Source of the DNA: Latilactobacillus graminis DSM 20719 | GTDB lineage: Bacteria; Bacillota; Bacilli; Lactobacillales; Lactobacillaceae | Length of the DNA stretch: 64,000 nt | Assembly: GCF_001436415.1 (NCBI RefSeq) | Contig: NZ_AYZB01000002.1 | Location: 89,913-153,912 of the forward strand | Reading direction: 5' to 3' | In this document: positions 19,443-28,388 of the stretch, in pieces | Numbering within the stretch: the stretch's first letter is position 1 | Layout: each line of letters begins with the position of its first letter | Notes under the pieces: model-generated | Told to the model about the DNA's origin: nothing | The model's input: the letters and a program-made list of their open reading frames with translations, nothing else | The model's database searches: none | Program-made: the position numbers and the translations under genes

Positions 19443-21806
19443 ATGAATCATAAAATACTAGAAACACTCGAATACGATAAAATTATACAAATGTTGCAAG
19501 GCCATGCCATTACGGCGTTTGGTCAAGAAAAAATTGCACAATTAGTACCAGCCAACGACGCCCAATTGATTCAAGCTCACTTGGATCAAACAAAGGACGG
19601 AGTAGAGATTGAACGGTTAAAAGGGGGCATTCCCCTACCACAATTGAGTAACGTCCGTCCGCATCTTAAACGAGTTGAAATTGGGGCGACGTTAAACGGC
19701 GTTGAACTGGCCGAGGTAGGACGCGTTTTGCGTGCTACTTCAGTAGTGGTTCGTTTTTTTGACGATTTAGCAAAAGATGAACTAGCTTTGAAAGCCTTGC
19801 CGGAGCTAATTGCTCAATTAGTAACGTTACCGCAATTGACAGAAAAAATTCGTAGTTCCGTTGCTGATGATGGTGTTGTTTTAGATACAGCTTCAACGAA
19901 ATTACGCGGGTTACGGACGGGGTTAAAGCAGTTGGAGGGCCAAATTAGAACGCGGATGGCTAGTTACACACATGGGGCAAAAGCTAAGTATTTGAGTGAT
20001 CCAATTGTCACGATTCGTAATGACCGTTACGTGATTCCGGTCAAGCAAGCCTATCGTGGTCAATTCGGAGGAGTTGTGCATGATCAAAGTGCCAGTGGCC
20101 AGACTCTATTCATGGAACCACAAGCTATAATGGAGTTGAATAACCGCCTGCGCCAATTACAAATTGAAGAACAACAAGAAATAGAACGTGTTTTGGCTGA
20201 ACTTTCAGAAGCCATTATGCCGGAACGGCACAACATTTTGGCCAATGCAGAAGTCTTAGGTCAACTCGACTTTGTCAACGCCAAGGCGCAACTTGCCAAA
20301 GAATTGAAGGCAACCGAACCGCTGATTAACTTAGAAAACCATGTCGACTTGAAACAAGCGCGGCATCCTTTAATTGATGCTCAAAAAGTAGTCGCTAACG
20401 ATATTGCTATTGGGGCTGATTATCAAGCCATCGTGGTCACCGGTCCGAATACCGGTGGGAAAACAATTACGTTGAAAACATTGGGATTAGTGCAAGTGAT
20501 GGCTCAATCCGGATTATTCATTACCGCGCGTGAAGCGAGTCAAGTCGGCGTCTTCTCGGATATTTTTGCGGATATTGGTGACGAGCAATCAATTGAACAA
20601 AATTTAAGTACGTTCTCAGCACATATGGAAAATATTATTCAGATTCTCCAACAGATTGACGATCAGAGCTTGGTGTTACTTGATGAATTGGGCGCGGGTA
20701 CCGATCCGCAAGAAGGGGCTGCTTTGGCGATTGCCATCTTAGATCAAATTGGGGTAGTGGGGGCCGACGTGGTCGCATCGACCCATTACCCTGAATTGAA
20801 GATTTACGGTTACAATCGGCCACAAACGATCAATGCTAGCATGGAATTCGATGTGGCAACGTTACAGCCGACCTATCGCTTATTAATTGGTGTACCAGGG
20901 CGCAGTAATGCATTTGATATATCAACGCGGCTCGGGTTACCGGCCACAATCGTACAACAAGCCAAGCAATTAATGAATGATGAAAGCCAAGACTTGAATA
21001 ATATGATTACCGATCTCGAAAATCAACGGAAGGCTGCTGAAACTGAATACCAGGCCCTGCGCCATGAATTGGCTGAAGCCACTGATTTGCATCAACAGTT
21101 ATCCACCGCTTATCAACAATTCTTTGAAGATCGCGAAACTGAAATGACTAAAGCCAAAGAAAAAGCGAATACGATTGTCGAAAAAGCCGAAGAAAAAGCT
21201 GATAAAGTGATTACCAAGCTTCGTGAGATGCAGCTCAATCAGGGCGCTCAAATTAAGGAAAATCAGTTAATCGATGCTAAATCTGAGTTAGGACAATTAC
21301 GTCAGCCAACTGCTTTGAAGAAAAATAAAGTGCTTCAACGCGCAAAGCGGCGACAAACTCTAAAAGTAGGCGACGATGTTTTGGTAACTTCTTATGGTCA
21401 GCGCGGGGTACTAGTCCGACAAATCGATGCGAAAAATTGGGAAGTCCAAATGGGTATTATTAAAATGAAGATTGCCAACGAGGACTTAGAAAAACAAAAG
21501 GTTGCTGAAGATAGTCGGCCACAACGCCATGTGACGACTGTTAATAGTGGCGGTACTCGCCATGTCAAAGCTCAATTAGACTTACGCGGGAAACGTTATG
21601 AAGAAGCTATGACGGAAGTCGATCAATATGTTGATGCGGCCTTGTTGGCTAACTATCAACAAGTCACCATTGTTCACGGAAAAGGCACGGGTGCTATTCG
21701 TCAAGGGGTCCAAGAGTACTTAAAGGGCAATCGCCAAGTTAAGAAATATGAATACGCACCAGCCAACGCAGGTGGTAATGGGGCCACGATTGTGACCTTT
21801 AAATAA
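19443..21806 (+). CDS. mutS2: MutS2, endonuclease/ribosome collision ATPase
   Basis: The 787-residue protein has the MutS-type ATPase (Walker A VTGPNTGGKTITLKT near residue 335; Walker B LVLLDELGAGTDPQEGAAL). A long coiled-coil linker follows (about 515-610, rich in K/E), and a C-terminal Smr nuclease domain ends it (LDLRGKRYEEAM and VHGKGTGAIRQGV). MutS2 lacks the mismatch-recognition domain of MutS1. Described roles are suppression of recombination and splitting of collided ribosomes. GAAGGAG precedes the start. trxA follows. Confidence 0.95.
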   Translation: MNHKILETLEYDKIIQMLQGHAITAFGQEKIAQLVPANDAQLIQAHLDQTKDGVEIERLKGGIPLPQLSNVRPHLKRVEIGATLNGVELAEVGRVLRATSVVVRFFDDLAKDELALKALPELIAQLVTLPQLTEKIRSSVADDGVVLDTASTKLRGLRTGLKQLEGQIRTRMASYTHGAKAKYLSDPIVTIRNDRYVIPVKQAYRGQFGGVVHDQSASGQTLFMEPQAIMELNNRLRQLQIEEQQEIERVLAELSEAIMPERHNILANAEVLGQLDFVNAKAQLAKELKATEPLINLENHVDLKQARHPLIDAQKVVANDIAIGADYQAIVVTGPNTGGKTITLKTLGLVQVMAQSGLFITAREASQVGVFSDIFADIGDEQSIEQNLSTFSAHMENIIQILQQIDDQSLVLLDELGAGTDPQEGAALAIAILDQIGVVGADVVASTHYPELKIYGYNRPQTINASMEFDVATLQPTYRLLIGVPGRSNAFDISTRLGLPATIVQQAKQLMNDESQDLNNMITDLENQRKAAETEYQALRHELAEATDLHQQLSTAYQQFFEDRETEMTKAKEKANTIVEKAEEKADKVITKLREMQLNQGAQIKENQLIDAKSELGQLRQPTALKKNKVLQRAKRRQTLKVGDDVLVTSYGQRGVLVRQIDAKNWEVQMGIIKMKIANEDLEKQKVAEDSRPQRHVTTVNSGGTRHVKAQLDLRGKRYEEAMTEVDQYVDAALLANYQQVTIVHGKGTGAIRQGVQEYLKGNRQVKKYEYAPANAGGNGATIVTFK

Positions 21807-21940
21807 GAATCACATTGGCCTGGCGAGTGCGTTATTAATGTTCAACTAATAAGACAGAAAAGTTGTTATTCTTTTGATAAAGGCGTAGTATTTAGGAAAT
21901 AATAATTGCTTTTGTGCAATTGAATGGGGGACGAACAATA

Positions 21941-22252
21941 ATGGTAGAAGTATTAACGGATAAAAATTATGAAGCAGCGACTGAAAGTGGGGTTGTTCTA
22001 ACGGACTTTTGGGCGACTTGGTGTGGTCCTTGTCGGATGCAGTCACCAGTGATTGAATCATTGGCCGAAACCAATACCAAGGTTAAATTCAGTAAAATGG
22101 ATGTCGATGCCAATCCAGAAACGCCAGCCAATTTTGGCATTATGGCGATTCCCACATTAGTTGTTAAAAAAGATGGTCAAGTGGTTGAAAAAATCACTGG
22201 CTTCCATGATAAGGCGCAACTGGAAACAATTTTAGCGCAATACACGGATTAA
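21941..22252 (+). CDS. trxA: thioredoxin
   Basis: The 103-residue protein is a classical thioredoxin with the active site WCGPCRM at residues 26-32, the cis-proline in IMAIPTLVV and the expected length. It reduces protein disulfides at the expense of thioredoxin reductase. The upstream in-frame ATG at 21914 is an extension; MVEVLTDKNYE is the family N-terminus. The ribosome site is weak (GGGGG about 10 bases upstream). Confidence 0.95.
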   Translation: MVEVLTDKNYEAATESGVVLTDFWATWCGPCRMQSPVIESLAETNTKVKFSKMDVDANPETPANFGIMAIPTLVVKKDGQVVEKITGFHDKAQLETILAQYTD

Positions 22253-22329
22253 TCATGGTAATACTGGCTATTATTGGAACTGTAACGATAATTTGAGCCC
22301 AATAAAAGGCTCTCATGAAGTCAGTAATT

Positions 22330-22566
22330 TACAGCATTGAATGGGCGCTTCTCCAGACAAAAAAGTTTTTGATTTTAGTGAAGAATGGGACAATGCTATG
22401 ATGGCATTATCTGATAGCGCTCCTAATGGGACGCAGTTCAGGTAATGTTTTTTTTGCGGCGACCGTCGAAATATATTTTTGATGCAAATGTGCCGTCTGG
22501 ATTACTAGCGAAATCTGTTAATCGCCAGCTTAACTGCGCTAGAGTAATGTTTATGTTGAACCACCC
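22330..22566 (+). pseudogene. possible broken coding remnant, unidentified
   Basis: The 320 bases after trxA hold coding-like fragments in different frames: an ATG frame reading MGASPDKKVFDFSEEWDNAM then MALSDSAPNGTQFR up to a stop, followed in another frame by IFDANVPSGLLAKSVNRQLN. The two pieces may be one former protein broken by a frameshift near 22440. No family was recognised. A strong terminator follows. Confidence 0.3.
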
Positions 22567-22571
22567 GAAAA

Positions 22572-22624
22572 AGTCCCGCACTTTAAGATTTATAACTCTG
22601 ACTCTTAAAGTGCGGGGCTTTTTT
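22572..22624 (+). terminator. intrinsic terminator downstream of trxA region
   Basis: GTCCCGCACTTTAAG (22573-22587) pairs with CTTAAAGTGCGGGGC (22604-22618), followed by TTTTTT. Confidence 0.9.
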
Positions 22625-22669
22625 ATTATATTTTAGATTGTAGACGCAATGCCATTGGCTTTTGTGGGG

Positions 22670-23368
22670 CTATTTATGTTTGCGGTGCATTTCGCGACGA
22701 CTGGGTAAGTCGGTCACGCGGGTCCGTGTGTTGTGGGTTGTTGTTTCTGGGGGTAATGGTATTTTGGGTTCATCTGCTTCTGGTACAAATGGGGGTTCTT
22801 GAACTGGCTCAGATCGGTCAAAAGGGACTGCTGATTGGTCATTTTTCGGATTTGTAGCCGGCTGATTTGGGACTATGGCGACTTGTGCTAAATCAGTGGT
22901 TAAATGAATTGCTGCCATTGGTTCGCTTTCAATTGGGGCGTTTGAATCGGTTTGTACAAAAATCGTTACGGTTTTCTTATTTTCGATTGTTGCTTTGGCT
23001 TCGGTCACATGTTGGAGTTGTTGTTCCATACTTTGGGCGATAAAACCAGCTTCTAATTGGAAATCGGGTGTCTCAAAATCGGCAATCCGTGCAACGACAA
23101 CTGGTCCAGTTAATTCGAAAAAGAATTGTTCTTTCTTTTGTTTCTTAAGTCGAAGGTCGCCGAAATTCATTTGTACAAAGAATCGACTGAGATCCTCACG
23201 TGATGCTAATGGAAATTGCAAAGCGAGTTGCTTCCCGGCCCAATAGCTAATAGCGTCATTTTCAGTACCCAAAATAAGGGGTAATAAGATATCTCGCAAG
23301 GTTGCCTGGGTCAGATAAGATGTTGTTTGGGGATTTTGAGCGAGTTGTTCATAGCGTGATTGAGTCAC
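22670..23368 (-). CDS. DUF2507 (YslB-like) protein with Pro/Thr-rich tail
   Basis: Residues 1-145 match the YslB/DUF2507 family (LRDILLPLILGTENDAISYW, AGKQLALQFPL, FFFELTGPVVVARI, LEAGFIAQSMEQQ), which adopts a V4R-like fold and sits next to racE/murI in Bacillus as here. The following ~85 residues are an unusual low-complexity extension rich in P, E and T (VPEADEPKIPLPPETTTHN) ending in basic RREMHRKHK. Start is GTG with AAAGGAG upstream. The gene is divergent from murI. Function is unknown. Confidence 0.75.
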   Translation of the reverse strand: MTQSRYEQLAQNPQTTSYLTQATLRDILLPLILGTENDAISYWAGKQLALQFPLASREDLSRFFVQMNFGDLRLKKQKKEQFFFELTGPVVVARIADFETPDFQLEAGFIAQSMEQQLQHVTEAKATIENKKTVTIFVQTDSNAPIESEPMAAIHLTTDLAQVAIVPNQPATNPKNDQSAVPFDRSEPVQEPPFVPEADEPKIPLPPETTTHNTRTRVTDLPSRREMHRKHK

Positions 23369-23556
23369 AATGGCACTCCTTTATGCAGTATATTTATAAT
23401 TATATCTATTATACCGCGAAAAGTATTTATTTTTTATAAAAGATTAACGCTAGCTGTGAAACACCGATTGATCTGGTTGTTTTAGTTGAATTTTATATCA
23501 AAAAAAGAGAAAATAGAGTTTACGAGTGTATTCTGAGATGAAAAGAGAATTATAAC

Positions 23557-24384
23557 ATGCAAAAACAACCCATAGGTTTCATGGATTCAGGTGTTGGGGG
23601 CCTAACCCTCTTGAAAGAGGCACTGAAACGGCTGCCAAATGAAGATATGGTCTTCATAGGCGATCAAGCACGCTTACCATACGGTGATAAGCCAGCCGCT
23701 ACTGTTCGCCAATTTGCGTGGCAGATGACTAATTTTCTAATGGCCCATCAGATTAAGGCGTTGGTGGTGGCCTGCAATACGGCAACCGCAGCAGCTTTAC
23801 CTGATTTGCAAGCCCAGTTGTCGATTCCGGTGATTGGGGTCATTGCACCGGGGAGTCAAGCCGCTTTAGCTACAACCCAGAATCGACATGTCGGGGTCAT
23901 TGCGACAACTGGGACCATCCATAGTGGTGCATACGTCCATCAATTAAAGGCATTAAAACCAGCAACACATGTCACTAGTCTGGCTGCACCGACGTTTGTG
24001 CCGATGATTGAAGCCAATCAACTCCAGGGGCCAGCAGTACAAGCAACGGTCGACCAAGCGCTTGCCCCATTGGTGGGCAGTGCGATTGATACTTTAATTT
24101 TAGGATGTACCCATTTTCCCTTATTAACGGCTGCCATTCAGCAGACAGTCGGTCCGGAAGTTGTATTAGTAGATCCGGCCCACGCTGCGATTGATAGCTT
24201 GATCCAAGCGCTTCAAGACCGCGAAGAACTTGCCACAGCACCAACTACCGGCCGATTGCAAACTTACACTACTGGCTCAGTCACTAATTTTGAAACGATT
24301 GCGCGGCAGTGGTTAGCACTGCCCCAGTTGAAGGCACAGCAAGTCATCATTAAGGAGGCTAAAAACGATGGTCCGAATGAATAA
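23557..24384 (+). CDS. murI: glutamate racemase
   Basis: MurI makes D-glutamate for peptidoglycan. The 275-residue protein has the N-terminal FMDSGVGGLTLLKEAL, the first catalytic Cys in VVACNTATAAALP, and the second in LILGCTHFPLL. Its 3' end overlaps the next gene by 17 bases in another frame, and the latter's GGAGG lies within murI (ATTAAGGAGGCT), indicating coupling. Order murI-(rph)-rdgB-ysnB follows the Bacillus racE locus. Confidence 0.95.
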   Translation: MQKQPIGFMDSGVGGLTLLKEALKRLPNEDMVFIGDQARLPYGDKPAATVRQFAWQMTNFLMAHQIKALVVACNTATAAALPDLQAQLSIPVIGVIAPGSQAALATTQNRHVGVIATTGTIHSGAYVHQLKALKPATHVTSLAAPTFVPMIEANQLQGPAVQATVDQALAPLVGSAIDTLILGCTHFPLLTAAIQQTVGPEVVLVDPAHAAIDSLIQALQDREELATAPTTGRLQTYTTGSVTNFETIARQWLALPQLKAQQVIIKEAKNDGPNE

Positions 24385-25585
24385 TCGTGCAGAAAATGAT
24401 GTGCGTCCCGTCCAAGTCATATGGCATTTTCTAAAACAACAACCTGCGTCGGTTTTGTGGCAACGCGGGGATACGAAAATCTTAGCCGCGGTACAACCGA
24501 CTAGTGGTAGTTTTCAAGTCAGTGGGAGCAGTGTTACGGTGCAACATTTAGACTGGTTGAAGGCCACTTTGCGCCCACTATTAGTCACCGCTGATTTGAC
24601 GATTACTGTTACCTGTCTTGAAGACGGCGGTGGCCTGTTGGCTGAGCTCTTCAATGCTGCCTATTGTGCATTGAACTTGTTACCAAAAGACCAACGACCA
24701 CAACAAGTTGCGGCCGCGGTTACTACGGCCATGGTGAATGGCGCATCAGTTGTTGATCCTGACCAAGTAGAGAGTCAACAAGCTACTAGTCTCATGACAA
24801 TGGTGGCGACTCCGCAAGAACAGATACTGGCCCTTGAACTGAGTGGACAACAGGCGATTAACAGCAGTGAGTTCAACGAGTTGATTTTGCGTGCGAGTCA
24901 AGGGGTTACTCGGACGAACGCCCAGCGGCAAGCCGGTTTTGAACGGGCTGTTGAGCCCCCGCTCCCCGTTATTGACACTGATCAACGGACGATTGTGATT
25001 GCTACCAAGAATCCAGGCAAGGCACGGGAATTTAACGCCGTTTTCGCTACGGAAGGTATTCAAATTAAGACGTTATTAGACTACCCTGAATTACCCAGAA
25101 TTGATGAGACTGGTGCGACGTTTGAAGAAAACGCCCGTTTGAAGGCTGACCAAATTGCGGCTTACTTGCATTTGCCGGTCTTGGCTGATGATTCAGGCTT
25201 AATGGTCGATGCTCTCGGTGGACGCCCCGGTATTTATTCGGCACGTTTTTCAGGGGATCATAATGATGCTGGTAATAATGCGAAATTACTTTATGAATTA
25301 ACGGGTGTGCCCGCAGCAGAACGTACGGCCACCTTCCATACGACACTAGTTTTTGCCAAGCCAGAACGGCCGGCCGAAGATTTAGTCGTCGAAGGCAACA
25401 TTCAAGGCCAAATATTGGGTATTCCGCGCGGCGATAATGGTTTTGGCTATGATCCATTATTTTACGTGCCAGCATTAGATGCTACCTTGGCCCAATTAAC
25501 AGTTGAACAAAAAAATCAAATTAGCCACCGTGCCAAGGCAATTGAGCAACTTAAGCAAAAATGGCGCGCCTGGATTAAAGCTTAA
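24368..25585 (+). CDS. rdgB: fusion of degenerate RNase PH domain with RdgB/HAM1 (d)XTP pyrophosphatase
   Basis: Residues about 208-405 are a complete HAM1/RdgB enzyme (IVIATKNPGKAREFNAVF, ETGATFEENARLKA, VLADDSGLMVDALGG, GIPRGDNGFGYDPLF, ISHRAKAIEQL), which hydrolyses dITP, dXTP and XTP to exclude deaminated purines. Residues 1-200 resemble a shrunken RNase PH: NDVRPVQVIWHFLKQQPASV and RGDTKILAAV fit its N-terminal strands, and LEDGGGLLAELFNAAYCAL fits the 'QADGGTRTASITGAYVAL' region. The phosphate/RNA-binding arginine-rich segment is largely absent, so phosphorolysis is unlikely. In Bacillus rph and rdgB are separate neighbours. Start could be GTG/ATG 24368 or the ATG at 24377. Confidence 0.85.
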   Translation: MVRMNNRAENDVRPVQVIWHFLKQQPASVLWQRGDTKILAAVQPTSGSFQVSGSSVTVQHLDWLKATLRPLLVTADLTITVTCLEDGGGLLAELFNAAYCALNLLPKDQRPQQVAAAVTTAMVNGASVVDPDQVESQQATSLMTMVATPQEQILALELSGQQAINSSEFNELILRASQGVTRTNAQRQAGFERAVEPPLPVIDTDQRTIVIATKNPGKAREFNAVFATEGIQIKTLLDYPELPRIDETGATFEENARLKADQIAAYLHLPVLADDSGLMVDALGGRPGIYSARFSGDHNDAGNNAKLLYELTGVPAAERTATFHTTLVFAKPERPAEDLVVEGNIQGQILGIPRGDNGFGYDPLFYVPALDATLAQLTVEQKNQISHRAKAIEQLKQKWRAWIKA

Positions 25586-25641
25586 AGGACCGTTAGTGCG
25601 ACCAAAGAAAATGGCCTTCGGGCCCGAAAGGACTGTTTAAT

Positions 25642-26163
25642 ATGCGTTTTGTTGTTGTTAGTGATAGTCACGGTGATCGTGAGATTCTAGTCCAACTAGT
25701 GGCACATTATCAGGATCAGGCAGTCACCATGTTACACTGTGGTGACTCTGAATTAGCAACTGATGATCCGTTATTCACGCACATGACCGTTGTTCAAGGA
25801 AATATGGACTTCAATGGTCAATTTCCGGCCAAAACGACATTTAGTGTTGACAATCAGCGGGTCTTCTTGACCCATGGTCATCTGTATGGAGTGAATACCG
25901 ATTTAACCCATCTGTTATTAGCGGCTCAAGAAGTTCACGCCAATCTCGCTTGTTACGGGCATACGCACCAATTGGATTGTGAAATGCACGCGGGGGTCTT
26001 ACTCTTGAATCCAGGGAGTATTGCCCAACCGCGTGGCCCGTTTCGAAACTTAAAGGGTACCTATGCAGTGATTGATGTCACGCCTGACCAGTATCATGTC
26101 CAATACTATAATCGACAGTTTATTCCTGTATCACAATTGCAATTGACCTTTCAACGTACTTAA
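25642..26163 (+). CDS. YfcE/MJ0936-type metallophosphoesterase (YsnB-like)
   Basis: The 173-residue protein is a small calcineurin-like phosphodiesterase: VVSDSHGDRE (metal ligands D, H), HCGDSE, GNMD, LTHGHLYG and CYGHTHQLD are all present in order. Substrates in the family are phosphodiesters, and the natural substrate is not known. It follows rdgB exactly as ysnB follows ysnA in Bacillus. AAGGAC precedes the ATG. Confidence 0.88.
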   Translation: MRFVVVSDSHGDREILVQLVAHYQDQAVTMLHCGDSELATDDPLFTHMTVVQGNMDFNGQFPAKTTFSVDNQRVFLTHGHLYGVNTDLTHLLLAAQEVHANLACYGHTHQLDCEMHAGVLLLNPGSIAQPRGPFRNLKGTYAVIDVTPDQYHVQYYNRQFIPVSQLQLTFQRT

Positions 26164-26166
26164 TTC

Positions 26167-26206
26167 TAAAGACTATCCAAAGTTTAAGTAGGATGGATGG
26201 TCTTTT
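26167..26206 (+). terminator. terminator after the phosphoesterase gene
   Basis: AAAGACTATCC pairs with GGATGGTCTTT (one G:T pair), followed by a short T-run. Confidence 0.65.
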
Positions 26207-26262
26207 AGTGTCAGTCTTTGATACAATCAACGGGTACTAACAAGTTGATTGGAGGCTAAGTG

Positions 26263-26730
26263 ATGATTTCAGATGCATTTTCGAATTTATTGTTAGAAAA
26301 TAAAGAGCATTTCTTAATTCCCGGTGAGGTCGTTGCCAGTGTGCAGGCTAGTAATTCTCTAGAACATGCTTTTATTCTCCTCACAACGGTTAAATATTCG
26401 AGTATTCCCGTTTTAGATAATCATTCGAAGTTCAAAGGGATGCTGACGATGCCGCTGATTACCGAGACGATGCTCGGTTTGAACAATCTCAGCTTCGAAA
26501 ACCTACGCAAGTTAACCGTTGCAGATGTTATGCAAACCGATGTCGTGACAATTAAAGATCCCTATAATATCGAAGAAACGCTGCATCTCTTAGTCGATCA
26601 TCCGTACTTACCGGTCGTTTCGGATGCCGGGGAGTTCACGGGAATTGTGACACGACGTGAGATGATGAAGAGTTTTAATCGGGTTGTTCATAATATTGAT
26701 AAAGAGTATCAAATTACGCCACGCAATTAA
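26263..26730 (+). CDS. cbpB: CBS-pair protein CbpB (DarB-like c-di-AMP receptor)
   Basis: A stand-alone CBS pair of 155 residues: CBS1 around residues 10-75 (YSSIPVLDNHSKFKGML) and CBS2 around 85-150 (VADVMQTDVVTIKDP, YLPVVSDAGEFTGIVTRREM). The length and motif spacing match CbpB of Listeria/Lactobacillus and DarB (YkuL) of Bacillus, which bind c-di-AMP and, in the apo form, stimulate Rel and pyruvate carboxylase. GGAGG at 26251-26255 favours the ATG at 26263 over the GTG at 26260. It is monocistronic with a downstream terminator. Confidence 0.85.
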   Translation: MISDAFSNLLLENKEHFLIPGEVVASVQASNSLEHAFILLTTVKYSSIPVLDNHSKFKGMLTMPLITETMLGLNNLSFENLRKLTVADVMQTDVVTIKDPYNIEETLHLLVDHPYLPVVSDAGEFTGIVTRREMMKSFNRVVHNIDKEYQITPRN

Positions 26731-26734
26731 ACAC

Positions 26735-26764
26735 GAAAAGAAGCCCAGCAAGGGCTTCTTTTTT
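26735..26764 (+). terminator. intrinsic terminator after cbpB
   Basis: GAAGCCC-agcaa-GGGCTTC followed by TTTTTT. Confidence 0.9.
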
Positions 26765-26793
26765 CATTGATTTAAATTTCACAATTTGTGTCA

Positions 26794-26812
26794 TCACTCA
26801 ATTGTTGAGTGA
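26794..26812. repeat. inverted repeat TCACTCAA-ttg-TTGAGTGA
   Basis: An 8-bp perfect inverted repeat with 3-base centre, in the 290-base A/T-rich gap before the surface cluster. No T-run follows, so it looks more like an operator than a terminator. The ACTCA/TGAGT half-sites recur in the palindromes at 28448 and 28662. Confidence 0.45.
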
Positions 26813-27037
26813 CGTTAATTATTGTAGCAAATTAAAACGCGCAACAGATAAAATGCCTTTACAGAAGCGTTTAAGCATAAAATAATTATCTATATATCAC
26901 TTAAAAATGATAGTTTATATTAGTTGATTGTCGTAAAAATACATGATATATTATTCACATAGAAAAGTTGCTAATCACATTCTGTAATTAACGGCATATG
27001 TTTCAAAAAATTAAAAGCGCACATGGAGGCGATCTAT

Positions 27038-28309
27038 ATGATTAAGAGTAGCAAAATGGTTGGTTTATTATTAACATCATCGACGTTGATGGGTTTAATG
27101 ATTAGTACCGGGGTTACAACGGTTCAAGCGGTCACCAATGAAACTACACAGACCGGACAGAAACCGGCAGCCAATCCCTTACCGGGAGTCGATATCTTGA
27201 CGAAGGGTTCAACAACCTTCGATGGTTCGAACATGCTTGAAGGGGTTCACCTATCTAATGATTTCTCATTAACCTCTGGTATGTTGCAGATTTCGTATAC
27301 TGGAACAACATTGATGTCATTGAACATTGATGAAAAGACTGAAACACAAATCGCGATGCCCGCAGAATTTAAAGCTTTAATGAATAAGACGACGGCAGAT
27401 GGTAAAACATTCCTCGACTACATCGAACCATCAAGTTACTTCTACGCACCCAATAACATCGGTGGGAATAAGAAACATACTTATGAACGGCGTGACATCT
27501 CTTATGATCGTGATCGCAATGTGCTTGTTTTCCAAAATCAAGTTGGTTTGACTAGTCTTCTGACAGGTGCCACCTTGGAAGCCCACATCTATATTGATTT
27601 AGGGCAAGCCATTACTGACTTAGGCGAACGGATTCCTGATGCATATAATAGTTCCTACTATCAATTCGCGTCAGCAGTGACGTCGATTGAAGCGACGCCA
27701 GACTGGGATATCTTAGGTAACTCAGACTCTGCTGGACGGATTAACTGGGATAAATTAGATAAAGGCTGGACGATTATTAATCAAGTACCGACAATTCATA
27801 CACCTGTTATGGATACTGATACTGAAGTAGTTGGGGGGAATGCGCCGGCTGGCTCAACGGTTAAAATTCGGGCTAATTCAGAAGACGGCCTAGTAATTGG
27901 CACTGCGATTGCCGGGGCGGATGGCACCTATATCGCTAATATTCCGCAACAAAGAGCTGGCACTAAACTCTATGTTGATCAAACAACGGCCTTAGGGACT
28001 AAGGGATTTGGGACCGCGATAGTCGAACACAATAATGCTGTGCCCAACAAACCGGTAGTCGATCAAATACAAGTTCGGCAAGGCCAAAAGATTACGGGTA
28101 AAGTTGGTACACCTGGGAATACGATTCAAGCCGTGGATGCGATTAATGGGAATGAGTATACGGTTGACCTTTCTGAGGATGGCTTAACCTTTTCAATTGA
28201 TACAAACCAAATCGATTCAAAGAATTTACCAACAATGATTGCCATTACGGAACACAATGGAACACAAGTGAGTGAACCAACAACGGTTATGGTGACTAAG
28301 GCTGGTTAA
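27038..28309 (+). CDS. secreted Ig-like-domain surface exoprotein
   Basis: The 423-residue protein begins with a Sec signal peptide (basic IKSSK, hydrophobic LLLTSSTLMGLM, cleavage near VQA). The middle (about 30-240) has no family I recognise; it is rich in aromatic residues and polar turns. Two bacterial Ig-like repeats follow at about 250-330 (AGSTVKIRANSEDG, GADGTYIANIPQ) and 335-420 (GQKITGKVGTPGNTIQAVD). There is no LPxTG, no C-terminal membrane segment and no WxL motif, so anchoring is unknown. GGAGG at 27025-27029 decides the ATG at 27038. It is separately terminated from the WxL genes that follow, but is probably part of the same surface locus. Confidence 0.75.
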   Translation: MIKSSKMVGLLLTSSTLMGLMISTGVTTVQAVTNETTQTGQKPAANPLPGVDILTKGSTTFDGSNMLEGVHLSNDFSLTSGMLQISYTGTTLMSLNIDEKTETQIAMPAEFKALMNKTTADGKTFLDYIEPSSYFYAPNNIGGNKKHTYERRDISYDRDRNVLVFQNQVGLTSLLTGATLEAHIYIDLGQAITDLGERIPDAYNSSYYQFASAVTSIEATPDWDILGNSDSAGRINWDKLDKGWTIINQVPTIHTPVMDTDTEVVGGNAPAGSTVKIRANSEDGLVIGTAIAGADGTYIANIPQQRAGTKLYVDQTTALGTKGFGTAIVEHNNAVPNKPVVDQIQVRQGQKITGKVGTPGNTIQAVDAINGNEYTVDLSEDGLTFSIDTNQIDSKNLPTMIAITEHNGTQVSEPTTVMVTKAG

Positions 28310-28343
28310 AGAGCAAACAAATCAACAATAGTGATGACTAATC

Positions 28344-28388
28344 AAAAAAGGCCTCGATTGAGTTTTAACTCAATCGAGGCTTTTTTTT
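28344..28388 (+). terminator. intrinsic terminator after exoprotein gene
   Basis: GCCTCGATTGAG / CTCAATCGAGGC perfect stem followed by eight T. Confidence 0.93.

Noticed and set aside
22445..22636. 63-codon frame after trxA as an intact gene
   Set aside because: It extends through a strong terminator hairpin and has no ribosome site; only its middle looks coding.
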